Source: an uncultured Ruminococcus sp. (GTDB taxonomy: Bacteria > Bacillota > Clostridia > Oscillospirales > Ruminococcaceae). From it: a stretch of DNA of 64,000 nucleotides. The DNA lies in contig CAJTYV010000014.1 in NCBI GenBank assembly GCA_910584195.1, positions 1 through 64,000 of the forward strand, in the 5' to 3' direction. The notes under the pieces are model-generated. The model did not search any database, was not told the origin of the DNA, and saw only the letters and a list, made by a program, of their open reading frames with translations. Of the stretch, positions 42,750 through 51,447 are shown in pieces. Both the position numbers and the translations under genes were made by a program. How positions within the stretch are numbered: the stretch's first letter is position 1; every line of letters starts with the position of its first letter.

Positions 42750-44463
42750 AACTGTGATAAGTTCCTCAGTATTAATAGCCATTATTGCAATTCTGAGGCT
42801 GTTTTTGAAAGGCAAGGTAAAAAACAACGTTATTTACTCATTATGGCTTATAGCAGCTATAAGACTTATGATACCGTTTGAAATGCCGGAAAGTTCATTC
42901 AGTTTAATGAATCTGCGAAACAACGATAAAATCTCAACTGCTGAAAATATCAATTTTACATCTGAAAATCAACCAAATGGTATTATAACTGCCGATACGA
43001 ATTATACCGCGGAATCAAAGTCCCAATATATACCGAATGATAATACATATCAAAACAGAAAACTTCAGCACGAAACGGATAAACAAAAAAATATTATATT
43101 TTACATTTGGTTTTTCGGATTTGCTGCGATTACAATATGGTTTGCGACAGTTAATTTAAAGTTTTATTTTTACTTGAAAAAACATCGAAAAAAAGTACGT
43201 TTAAAATGTTCTTTGCCCGTTTATATGGTAAGGAAGCTCGATTCTCCATGTCTTTTCGGAATTGCAGCTCCTGCCATATATATCAATGATGCATCAATTG
43301 CCGAAAAAAAGAACCTCTATTACATTATTTCACATGAACTTACTCATTATAAACATGGAGACATCTTTTGGTCGTTTCTGAGAAGCCTCCTGACTGCCGT
43401 TTATTGGTTTGATCCTTTTGTATGGCTCGGAGCTTACCTTTCCAAACAGGATTGTGAATGTGCATGTGATGAAAGCGTGATTAAACATCTCAACCTTGAT
43501 AACAGACTTGAGTATGGACGGACTCTTCTTTCGTTGGTAAACTCAAAGCATACAAATCAACTTATGAACATTTCAACATCAATGGCATCGGGAAAAAAGC
43601 ATTTGAAAGAAAGAATAATTTTTATTGGCAAAAAAACTGAGAATTCAATATTAGTTATGTTAGCTCTTATGCTGCTTTTAACAGCATTAGCATGCTGTAC
43701 GTTCACTTCTGCTTTAAAAGCGCAAAGTGCTTCGGACGAGACTCCGCAGGCATCTGAAAGTTTAAATCCAAGCAAATCCAAGGAAACTAAAACAAATGTT
43801 ATTACAACTGATATTTCAGCAAGTATTACAACAACAGCAAATTCAAAATTTGAATTTCTCCATAAAGAATCAAGCAATATTCTTACAATATCAACAAATG
43901 ATACTGTACCAATCGAAAGCGAAACGGAAGCTTATACCGAAGCACATACGGAAAACAATTCCGATGAAAAAACGAGCGAAAACAATACTTCCGAACAAGA
44001 CTGGAATGTTTTCGGAAAGGAAATATACCTGAATGCGAGAAGTCTCTTCTTTAAAATGCTTGTAAACGGTACATATTTTGAAGAAAACGGCGAATCAATA
44101 CAGGACGGCTACGGAATTGATTTGTATCAGATCTCGGATCCAAGAGCCGATGAAATTGAGGATATAAAAAATATTGTAAGAGAAGCTTTCACAGAATCTC
44201 TCGCAGCAGAGTACGACAGCAGAATCGAATCGATTTATACGGAATCAGACGGTATTCTTTATCAAAAACACATGGGAAAAGGAGGCGTATATTCCGAGGA
44301 AGATATAGAACTTGAAGTAATTTCAGCCGATGAAAGTTATGCTGTCTTTTCCGTAAAAAAATATCAGCCATTTACTCAGCGTACAGGAAATTACTCCGAA
44401 GACCGATTCGCTATCACAAAGGAAAACGGCTGCTGGAAAATCTGCGAATTTAATTATTATTAA
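42742..44463 (+). CDS. BlaR1-like M56 peptidase with a C-terminal sensor domain
   Basis: A membrane zinc protease of about 573 residues. N-terminal transmembrane helices lead to a cytoplasmic M56 domain with SHELTHYKHGD (HExxH) and CECACDESVIKHL. After the last helix (ILVMLALMLLLTALACC) comes a Ser/Thr/Glu-rich linker and then an external domain of about 150 residues (AKE-like start at KEIYLNARSLFFKML to the C-terminus). This replaces the penicillin-binding domain of BlaR1. The same domain forms the third repeat of the next gene, nearly identical in DNA. It probably senses a cell-wall signal and relieves BlaI repression. Confidence 0.88.
   Translation: MIETVISSSVLIAIIAILRLFLKGKVKNNVIYSLWLIAAIRLMIPFEMPESSFSLMNLRNNDKISTAENINFTSENQPNGIITADTNYTAESKSQYIPNDNTYQNRKLQHETDKQKNIIFYIWFFGFAAITIWFATVNLKFYFYLKKHRKKVRLKCSLPVYMVRKLDSPCLFGIAAPAIYINDASIAEKKNLYYIISHELTHYKHGDIFWSFLRSLLTAVYWFDPFVWLGAYLSKQDCECACDESVIKHLNLDNRLEYGRTLLSLVNSKHTNQLMNISTSMASGKKHLKERIIFIGKKTENSILVMLALMLLLTALACCTFTSALKAQSASDETPQASESLNPSKSKETKTNVITTDISASITTTANSKFEFLHKESSNILTISTNDTVPIESETEAYTEAHTENNSDEKTSENNTSEQDWNVFGKEIYLNARSLFFKMLVNGTYFEENGESIQDGYGIDLYQISDPRADEIEDIKNIVREAFTESLAAEYDSRIESIYTESDGILYQKHMGKGGVYSEEDIELEVISADESYAVFSVKKYQPFTQRTGNYSEDRFAITKENGCWKICEFNYY
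44031..44460 (+). repeat. Direct repeat shared with 45750-46179
   Basis: The 3' end of the M56 gene and the 3' end of the lipoprotein gene are almost base-identical over about 430 bp, at an offset of 1719 bp. Differences are single bases, such as ACATAT versus TCATAT at the start. Confidence 0.92.
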
Positions 44464-44514
44464 TTTTTAATGATTTACCAGCGCTAAATATAAAAATCAG
44501 AAAGGAAAATATTT

Positions 44515-46179
44515 ATGAAAAACACGAAAAAAGGATTTAAGGCAGGTTTGGCTGTTATTGCAATAACAGCATCGTTTACTGTGGGATGTTCAAGAATTGA
44601 CAATATATCTGAACCTTCCGATGTATCGTCAGCTTCTCTTGATAAAAAGGCGTCTGTTTCATATTCAGCTAACAAGATAAACGTAGCATCTGGCAGCGAA
44701 GATTCCTTGAAATCAACAGCAAATGAGCTTTATGAAAAAGCCGTTCACATGTATTTCGGCATGTTGTTCAACGGCAGCTACTATACGACCGGTTCTGAGG
44801 AAATTCAACCGCAGTTTATGAATATCACCAATTCAAGAATCACCTGCATTGACGATATTAAGGCTGAACTGCGCACAGTATTTTCCGAGTCGCTTGCAAT
44901 TCAGTATGACAGTAAAATTGAACAAAACTATAAAGAAGCAAACGGAAAGGTTTATCAGTTAAACCACGGCAAGGGCGGTAACGTTTCACTTATCGATTGG
45001 GATATTGACACGGTTTCAATAAACGATACGGAAGCGCTGTTTAATGTAACATCTCATTATTATTACGGCGATGTTGTTCATTCGCTCCGTCTGATATATG
45101 AAAATAACAGTTGGAAAATCAGCGAATACAGCGATCCTAATACCGAACCATACATCGAGGGTTCTCAACAAATAAGTTCCAAACCTTCTTTCGAATCCGC
45201 TGAAAACATAGTAGAAGAACTTTACGAAAACGCCGTTCACATGTATTTCGGTATGTTGTTCAACGGCAGCTACTATACGACCGGTTCTGAGGAAATTCAG
45301 CCGCAGTTTATGAATATCACCGATTCAAGAATCACCTGCATTAACGATATTAAGGCTGAACTGCGCACAGTATTTTCCGAGTCGATTGCAATTCAGTATG
45401 ACAGTAAAATTGAACAAAACTATAAAGAAGCAAACGGAAAGGTTTATCAGTTAAACCACGGCAAGGGCGGTAACGTTTCACTTATCGATTGGGATATTGA
45501 CACGGTTTCAATAAACGATACGGAAGCGCTGTTTAATGTAACATCTCATTATTATTACGGCGATGTTGTTCATTCGCTCCGTCTGATATATGAAAATAAC
45601 AGTTGGAAAATCAGCGAATACAGCGATCCTAATACCGAACCTTATCCGTCATCCGCAGATACAAAACCTGTTGAAGAAAACACGATTGAATCCGTTACAA
45701 CAAGCATCAGTACAGAATACCTCAACAGTTTTGCAAAGGAAATGTACCTGAATGCGAGAAGTCTCTTCTTTAAAATGCTTGTAAACGGTTCATATTTTGA
45801 AGAAAACGGCGAATCAATACAGGACGGCTACGGAATTGATTTGTATCAGATCTCGGATCCAAGAGCCGATGAAATTGAGGATATAAAAAATATTGTAAGA
45901 GAAGCTTTCACAGAATCTCTCGCAGCAGAGTACGACAGCAGAATCGAATCGATTTATACGGAATCAGACGGTATTCTTTATCAAAAACACATGGGAAAAG
46001 GAGGCGTATATTCCGAGGAAGATATAGAACTTGAAGTAATTTCAGCCGATGAAAGTTATGCTGTCTTTTCCGTAAAAAAATATCAGCCATTTACTCAGCG
46101 TACAGGAAATTACTCCGAAGACCGATTCGCTATCACAAAGGAAAACGGCTGCTGGAAAATCTGCGAATTTAACTACTAA
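44515..46179 (+). CDS. Three-domain lipoprotein sharing the M56 sensor domain
   Basis: A secreted, probably lipid-anchored protein of 554 residues (signal peptide, then FTVGC as lipobox Cys). Domain 1 (about 70-210) and domain 2 (about 235-375) differ by only a few residues. Domain 3 (about 407-554) is almost identical to the C-terminus of the M56 protease. All follow one pattern: aromatic helix, ISDxRxxxIxDIK, AxxYxSxIExxY, GKxYQxxxGKGG, then strands ending SWKISEY or CWKICEF. The layout recalls IseA/YoeB-type inhibitors of cell-wall endopeptidases, a tentative match. AAAGGA precedes the start, 51 bp after the protease gene, so it should be BlaI-controlled. Confidence 0.8.
   Translation: MKNTKKGFKAGLAVIAITASFTVGCSRIDNISEPSDVSSASLDKKASVSYSANKINVASGSEDSLKSTANELYEKAVHMYFGMLFNGSYYTTGSEEIQPQFMNITNSRITCIDDIKAELRTVFSESLAIQYDSKIEQNYKEANGKVYQLNHGKGGNVSLIDWDIDTVSINDTEALFNVTSHYYYGDVVHSLRLIYENNSWKISEYSDPNTEPYIEGSQQISSKPSFESAENIVEELYENAVHMYFGMLFNGSYYTTGSEEIQPQFMNITDSRITCINDIKAELRTVFSESIAIQYDSKIEQNYKEANGKVYQLNHGKGGNVSLIDWDIDTVSINDTEALFNVTSHYYYGDVVHSLRLIYENNSWKISEYSDPNTEPYPSSADTKPVEENTIESVTTSISTEYLNSFAKEMYLNARSLFFKMLVNGSYFEENGESIQDGYGIDLYQISDPRADEIEDIKNIVREAFTESLAAEYDSRIESIYTESDGILYQKHMGKGGVYSEEDIELEVISADESYAVFSVKKYQPFTQRTGNYSEDRFAITKENGCWKICEFNY
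44735..45640 (+). repeat. Tandem 492-bp repeat inside the lipoprotein gene
   Basis: Domain 1 DNA (from about 44735) recurs with a period of 492 bp as domain 2 (from about 45227), with about 400 bp nearly identical; the linkers differ. Confidence 0.92.
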
Positions 46180-46205
46180 TAACGACAATCTGAATTATTG
46201 ATAAC

Positions 46206-46276
46206 AAGCTTAGTTCCCCTCATTCTGCCAAATGAACTCACATTTAGCAGTAAGTCCGTGGAACTAAGCTTTCTTT
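46206..46276 (+). terminator. Terminator of the BlaI-M56-lipoprotein operon
   Basis: AAGCTTAGTTCC (46206-46217) pairs with GGAACTAAGCTT (46260-46271), followed by TCTTTT. Confidence 0.75.
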
Positions 46277-46280
46277 TAAG

Positions 46281-46460
46281 TTAAGGCAATACCGCACAGA
46301 GATAGTGCGTCAGATACGAAGTCAGATTTTTTGTCAGATTATACAGAAATTTCGCAGTCATACTGACGTATGTCAAGAAATTTCTGTGCAAAATGACGGA
46401 AAATATGCGAGTAGATGACGTGCTAAACCGTCAGGTGTGCTTTGTGCGGTGTTGCCTTAA
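46281..46460. mobile_element. MITE-like element with 18-bp terminal inverted repeats
   Basis: TTAAGGCAATACCGCACA (46281-46298) and TGTGCGGTGTTGCCTTAA (46443-46460) are inverted repeats with one mismatch. Inside, ACAGAAATTTC and GAAATTTCTGT pair around CATAC/GTATG, so the whole 180-bp unit can fold back. It has no coding capacity and would need a transposase in trans. Related ends occur at 42077-42125 and, less clearly, at 21585-21645. No target duplication is certain. Confidence 0.7.
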
Positions 46461-46556
46461 GTACATTTATACTTGCCGCTATTGCAAAACCTTTCAACAC
46501 TGTCAGAGGCAAAATTCGCCCCCAAACATGCTGCTTATGCTATGTATACAGATTCG

Positions 46557-46748
46557 TATAACCGCAGACGATGTCCCTCGAGTCTCGACTGTCGTCTCGG
46601 TCGGTGCTTCTGCTTCGCAGAGGTGTCCACCGGACACCCGCACCCTCTTAGGCGGCGAACATCTTTAGATTCAGTCGGAGATACGATCTCCGACTGAATC
46701 CGGCTTACTATCGTAATCCGTATGCTTGTTGAAAGCAGCGTTTTGAAT
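46557..46748 (-). repeat. Structured 191-bp dispersed repeat, copy 2
   Basis: Reverse-complement copy of 27457-27647. The 15-bp stem and the GGTGC/GCACC, TCTGC/GCAGA and CGAG/CTCG helices are conserved. The outer GATGTTC helix now pairs with GGACATC through one G-U. It begins 10 bp after the stop of the hybrid kinase. Confidence 0.85.
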
Positions 46749-46757
46749 TTGCTCTAA

Positions 46758-49709
46758 TTAACAGATCCATTTTTGTAAAGCTTTCATAAGCTGGTCAAAA
46801 TCTATCGGTTTAGCGATATGCTCGTTCATACCTGCATTTTTTGCCTGTGCGACATCTTCGGCAAAAGCATTTGCCGTCATTGCAATTATAGGCACGGATT
46901 TTGCATAGTTTCCCGGAAGAGTACGTATCGCCCTTGAAGCCTCGTATCCGTTCATTACAGGCATCTGAATATCCATAAATATTATGTCAAAATATCCGCT
47001 TTCCACCGTAGTCATAATATCAACAGCCATTTTTCCGTCCTTGGCAAATTCAACCTCTAATCCTGCCATATGGAATATCTCGCCGGCAATTTCACTGTTC
47101 AGCTCATTATCCTCAACAAGAAGAACTCGTTTTCCCTGAAATTTATCCTTTGTATATTCATGCAGATCGGGATTTGACTGTTCATTCTCTTCTCCATCCG
47201 TAAGTTCGTTGAAAAGATGCATCACTCTTGATTTAAACAAGGGTTTGGAAATAAAAGCATTTGCTCCTGCCGCCCTCGCTTCAGATTCAATATCCGACCA
47301 GTCGAAAGCTGAAATTATTATAATAGGAACATCTTTTCCAACCCGCCGCCTTATTTCACGGGTCGTCTCTATTCCATCCATTTCGGGCATACGCCAATCA
47401 AGAATTACTGCGAAAAAGTCATCTCCTTTTTCATGATGCTCTACCGTACGTTCAACAGCCTCAGCTCCTGTCAGAACCCATTCGCCTTTCATGCCTATTT
47501 CTTCAAGCATTTCACAAGTGTAAATACAGGAGACTTTATCGTCATCTGCAACAAGAATAGGAAGATCCGCATAACTGTGAGTAATGTTTTCCTTAGATTC
47601 GTTTTTCAGCTTCAGGAATAAAGTAACAGTCATTTTAGTTCCTTTATTCAGCTTGCTCTCAATCTTTATATCGCCATTCATCATCTGAACAATATTACGC
47701 GTTATCGGCATTCCGAGCCCCGTACCCTGAATTTTTTCGACTCTCAGATCATTTCTTGCTCTTGAAAAAGGCTCAAAAATATGTTTCAGGTATTCTTCCG
47801 ACATGCCGATTCCGTTATCCTCGAAAATAAACTCATAACATCCTATTTTAGGCTTGTTAGTATTTTTTTCCGAAATAGAAAGCCTTATCTTTCCTCCTGC
47901 GGGAGTATACTTTACCGCGTTGCTCATGATATTCATGAAAACCTGCTGAATACGCTGACTGTCGCCTATTACGTTCTCATGCTCTATCCCTCTTATGGAT
48001 AGTGAAAGCTCGTGACCCTTATCCAAAACTTCCGATTTGGACATAGACAACAGATTATCTATAAGCTCCGGAAGACTGAATGCATCTTCATGCAATTCCA
48101 TTTTGCCCGATTCTATTTTGGACATATCAAGTATTTCATTAATTATGCCCAGAAGATGCTTTGAAGAAACCGTGATTTTCGATAAACAATCTGCAACTCT
48201 TTCCTTATCATCCATATGAGTACATGCAATAGCTGTCAAACCGATTATTGCATTCATTGGAGTACGTATATCGTGACTCATATTTGCAAGAAAGTCCGTT
48301 TTAGCCGAATTAGCAATATTAGCTGAATCATAAGCAGCTTTTAAAGCATCCCTCTGAGCAAGTTCGGCTTTTTTCTGACCATCGATAACATTGCCGGCAA
48401 ATACCACTGAAGTAACTTTGCCGAATTTATTTCTTTCAGAAGCTACCAGGGTAATTCTGCACCACCCCACATTCTTTCGGCGGTATTCGAGACTGATATA
48501 ATCATTCTCGGAAAGCGACTCAACAATGTTCTTAGGAGTAAGAAAGTCCGAAACCGCTTCCTTAAACTCAGGCAATACAAAATTCTCAATATATACCTTG
48601 AAAAAATCATCATAAGACCCGGACTGAGACAAAAATGAAGCTATATCGTCACGCTGCTTGAAAGAGGTATAAGTATTGCTGTGAAAAGAAAACAAATACA
48701 ATCCCGAATATATTTTCCCCAGCGTCTCTATCATAGCACGGCGCTGTTTTTCTTCCTTTCGGGTAGAAGTAATATCATAAATTATAAAGCTTGCATTAAC
48801 ATGATTATTAAGAGTATACAGCATTGCCAGTATTCTTATGTATCTTCCGTCTCCCGGAACATAATACTCAAACTCAATTATCGTCGTACCCTTTTTACTG
48901 CACTCTATAAGACTTTCTCTGCTGTGAACAAGCTCTATATCACGTCTGTCCGCATTTATCCTCTCTGGAGAGAACCACTTTTCTGCCATCTGATCGTAAG
49001 TAATCGGAACAGAAAGTCCAAGACCGGCAGTAAAATTATTTCCATTCATTGCGTATACATGATCGTTAATTATTCCTTCTGTCAAATCAAATGTAAAAAG
49101 AGCCTCGCTGTCCAATGCAAGAGCATTTCGGTACTGTCTCCGTTCTTCTTCAAGTTTTTCATGCTCTTCTCTGTTTCTTATCATTGTGCCTATAAATGTT
49201 CCCAAAGTATCGAGGGATTCGGAAATAAGCTTTAAATTTTTATCAGGGGCATTATCTACTCCGATAAATCCGACTATTCTGTTTCCGATTTTTATTGGAG
49301 CTTCCACAACGCCTTTTATTCCCTGCCGTGCAAGCGTTTCATAAATGTACGGAGATGAAAATTTTATTTCTTCAATATCAGGAATAACAACACATTTTCC
49401 GTTTTCAAAGCTATCTGTCCATGCAAACATTTCTTCCTTAGGCACATTTTGAAGCGAATTTATCTCCGGAGTTATTCCCTCCGAGCACCATTCAATCGTA
49501 TTGCAGAAAAAATTTCCTGTATCTTCGAAAATATACACTCGCTCAGCATCCGTAAATTCTCCTAATCGCGCTGCAACTTCGTTAAGCGCAGAATTAAGAT
49601 CAGTCTGAGAATTAAGAAAAGCTATTTGCTTATTGATAAAATTTAATGCTTCTATTTCTTTTAGAAGCATATTAACATCATACTGATCGCCGTTATTGAT
49701 GTCAGACAT
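46758..49709 (-). CDS. Hybrid sensor histidine kinase/response regulator
   Basis: A soluble-looking signalling protein of about 983 residues. Order: GAF domain (about 20-185), two PAS-like domains (about 195-450), HisKA with MSHDIRTPMNAIIGLTAIA (phospho-His), HATPase with NIMSNAVKYTPAGGKI and GTGLGMPITRNIV, then two receiver domains, each with a phospho-acceptor Asp (VILDWRMPEMDG and IIFMDIQMPVMNG). No transmembrane helix or output DNA-binding domain is seen, so the partner is unknown. The start at 49709 follows GGAGGATTTT; the upstream ATG at 49739 has no site. Confidence 0.93.
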   Translation of the reverse strand: MSDINNGDQYDVNMLLKEIEALNFINKQIAFLNSQTDLNSALNEVAARLGEFTDAERVYIFEDTGNFFCNTIEWCSEGITPEINSLQNVPKEEMFAWTDSFENGKCVVIPDIEEIKFSSPYIYETLARQGIKGVVEAPIKIGNRIVGFIGVDNAPDKNLKLISESLDTLGTFIGTMIRNREEHEKLEEERRQYRNALALDSEALFTFDLTEGIINDHVYAMNGNNFTAGLGLSVPITYDQMAEKWFSPERINADRRDIELVHSRESLIECSKKGTTIIEFEYYVPGDGRYIRILAMLYTLNNHVNASFIIYDITSTRKEEKQRRAMIETLGKIYSGLYLFSFHSNTYTSFKQRDDIASFLSQSGSYDDFFKVYIENFVLPEFKEAVSDFLTPKNIVESLSENDYISLEYRRKNVGWCRITLVASERNKFGKVTSVVFAGNVIDGQKKAELAQRDALKAAYDSANIANSAKTDFLANMSHDIRTPMNAIIGLTAIACTHMDDKERVADCLSKITVSSKHLLGIINEILDMSKIESGKMELHEDAFSLPELIDNLLSMSKSEVLDKGHELSLSIRGIEHENVIGDSQRIQQVFMNIMSNAVKYTPAGGKIRLSISEKNTNKPKIGCYEFIFEDNGIGMSEEYLKHIFEPFSRARNDLRVEKIQGTGLGMPITRNIVQMMNGDIKIESKLNKGTKMTVTLFLKLKNESKENITHSYADLPILVADDDKVSCIYTCEMLEEIGMKGEWVLTGAEAVERTVEHHEKGDDFFAVILDWRMPEMDGIETTREIRRRVGKDVPIIIISAFDWSDIESEARAAGANAFISKPLFKSRVMHLFNELTDGEENEQSNPDLHEYTKDKFQGKRVLLVEDNELNSEIAGEIFHMAGLEVEFAKDGKMAVDIMTTVESGYFDIIFMDIQMPVMNGYEASRAIRTLPGNYAKSVPIIAMTANAFAEDVAQAKNAGMNEHIAKPIDFDQLMKALQKWIC

Positions 49710-49919
49710 AAAATCCTCCTCGTAAAACTGCTGATTCAAACATTAATAACTTATCTCCACACGATACATCGCATGTCTTTTCGGAAAACTTTGCCGCTGA
49801 CTGCGTTGAAAAAGTTCACCATACGTCAGCATGCTTTCACTTTTGCATTGTCATCGACAAAATTTGCTTGAAAATCCACACACTGATCTTGTGAAGACAG
49901 GTTATAAGTAATCAATACT
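49710..49919 (-). promoter_or_regulatory. Long untranslated leader of the hybrid kinase gene
   Basis: About 200 nt between the promoter and the start codon. GCTGAC and GTCAGC (near 49795-49830) can pair. I recognise no known riboswitch in it. Confidence 0.4.
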
Positions 49920-49948
49920 ATTATATCATTTTTTTTATAAGTTTTCAA
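49920..49948 (-). promoter_or_regulatory. Promoter of the hybrid kinase gene
   Basis: Minus-strand TTGAAA (49943-49948), 17-bp spacer, TATAAT (49920-49925). The remaining 49949-50181 holds no gene that I can see. Confidence 0.75.
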
Positions 49949-50181
49949 GAGGAGAATTATTAATTATCATATTTTTGACAATAATCTTTACATTATCAAA
50001 AATATTCAAGATGCACCTAAAAACATTTTCAGAATTTATTTTCATATGAAAAAATGCAAATTATTACTGAGGACAGGACAAAAACCCTAAATCATGTCGT
50101 ATGATAAGAATTTTTAACGCGGTCAACAGCCAAATTTGCCGAAAAAGCGTGTGCTGAATCTATGAAAACAGGGTCTTAAAC

Positions 50182-51447
50182 TTATTTGAGCATTTCTTCC
50201 ATAGAAGAATCCCCATATGTCATGTCGCTGCAATTATAATAATTCCATCTGTCATCCTCATTATCACATGAAAACAAAACACCATCCTCATACGCCATCC
50301 AATTATCCCATACCGTTTCCGTACAATCCCATGAATTAATTAACACCATTTTCTTTCCGAGAGAATTCACAGATTTATCCATATACGCCTTATTGCCGTA
50401 TATGTACGCATTCTGTCCCCAGCCTTCATCAAGTTTGTTCATCTCGAAAGCTCGGTTGATACTTTCAGCTCCGTTTCTGTATGCGGTACAATATCTCAAA
50501 ATACAGTCATTTCCTTTAATATCAACAAAACTGTCGGCATAATTTTCTCCGCTGAGCCCTTTGCCGTTAAATGTACAGTATTCGATAACAGTACCCGTTG
50601 TGTACTCCTTAACGTCTACATGTTCAGCAGTCACATCGGGTCCTATTTCGCAGGAACGAATAGTGTTATGATCACATTTATAACCGTAACCGTCCGTACT
50701 TTTCGAACTTCCTACATATATTCCTTCACCGTATCCGGGCGATATAATACCCGTATCATGTATTCTGCAATTTTCCACAAGACAGTATGAACTGTTGTCT
50801 CGAAGATGTATGCCCTCTCCTCCTATGCCGTATACTTCACAGTTCAATATTTTTGTATAATTAGAATTATCAACAATAATCCCCTTTGAAGCGTTTGTTA
50901 TTTTAAGATCACGCAGTTCCCACCAATCTCCCGTTATTGTAAGAGCATAGCTTCCTTCAGCTGTTACTCCCGATATTATAGACGGTACATTTGGATTTTC
51001 CGAACGCAAAACAATAGGAGCATCTTTACTGCCATCCGCTTCACCTGTAAACATTCTGCCTTTCGGAGTAGGTCCGCTGTACACATACTCCCCCTCCGCA
51101 AGAATTATTTCGTCTCCTGCTTTTGCGGCTGCAAGCGCAGATTTAAGTTCTTCTGTATTTGTAACGCGAATTATATTTGGATTCTGCTGCTCCACAAGAA
51201 TTTTCCGCATCATAATAAGGTCATAAACATCCAATATACCATCGGAATATATATCGCATACCTCTGACAGATGCAAATTATCGCCGCCTAAAAGATACTG
51301 AGCAAACAACTCCGCGTCAGCATTTGAAAGTTTACCGTCTCCATTAACATCTCCGGATAAATAAGCATATGTGCAAATTGTTATAGAACAGGCAGCAGCA
51401 ATAGATGCTGCCGCCGTTTTGTATATAAATTTACTTTTCATAAACAT
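50182..51447 (-). CDS. Secreted beta-helix protein with N-terminal dockerin (pectate lyase-like)
   Basis: A protein of about 420 residues. A signal peptide (KFIYKTAAASIAAACSITIC) is followed at once by a dockerin at residues 30-90 with loops DVNGDGKLSNAD and DIYSDGILDVYD. Then comes a right-handed parallel beta-helix of about 320 residues with repeated short strands (ALTITGDWWELRDLKIT, HLRDNSSYCLVENCRIH). The fold is that of pectate lyases and related polysaccharide lyases, PL9/PL6-like, but catalytic residues cannot be fixed. A dockerin at the N-terminus is unusual. The start overlaps the EF-G gene end by 17 bp without its own clear binding site. Confidence 0.82.
   Translation of the reverse strand: MFMKSKFIYKTAAASIAAACSITICTYAYLSGDVNGDGKLSNADAELFAQYLLGGDNLHLSEVCDIYSDGILDVYDLIMMRKILVEQQNPNIIRVTNTEELKSALAAAKAGDEIILAEGEYVYSGPTPKGRMFTGEADGSKDAPIVLRSENPNVPSIISGVTAEGSYALTITGDWWELRDLKITNASKGIIVDNSNYTKILNCEVYGIGGEGIHLRDNSSYCLVENCRIHDTGIISPGYGEGIYVGSSKSTDGYGYKCDHNTIRSCEIGPDVTAEHVDVKEYTTGTVIEYCTFNGKGLSGENYADSFVDIKGNDCILRYCTAYRNGAESINRAFEMNKLDEGWGQNAYIYGNKAYMDKSVNSLGKKMVLINSWDCTETVWDNWMAYEDGVLFSCDNEDDRWNYYNCSDMTYGDSSMEEMLK

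Noticed and set aside
42742..44463. Beta-lactam sensor-transducer (true BlaR1)
   Set aside because: The external part lacks penicillin-binding motifs such as SxxK and KTG, and no beta-lactamase gene follows.
44189..46090. Two identical 60-codon minus-strand frames
   Set aside because: They are antisense shadows of the duplicated sensor domain; identity follows from the DNA duplication.
44735..46179. CRISPR or VNTR interpretation of the repeats
   Set aside because: The repeats are in-frame protein domains of hundreds of bases, with no short spaced units.
46393..46697. Plus-strand frames across the MITE and the structured repeat
   Set aside because: They run through non-coding repeats and have no start signals; the second repeat copy does not preserve a protein frame.
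49710..49919. c-di-GMP or other known riboswitch in the long kinase leader
   Set aside because: None of the conserved motifs of the common riboswitch classes could be found by eye.
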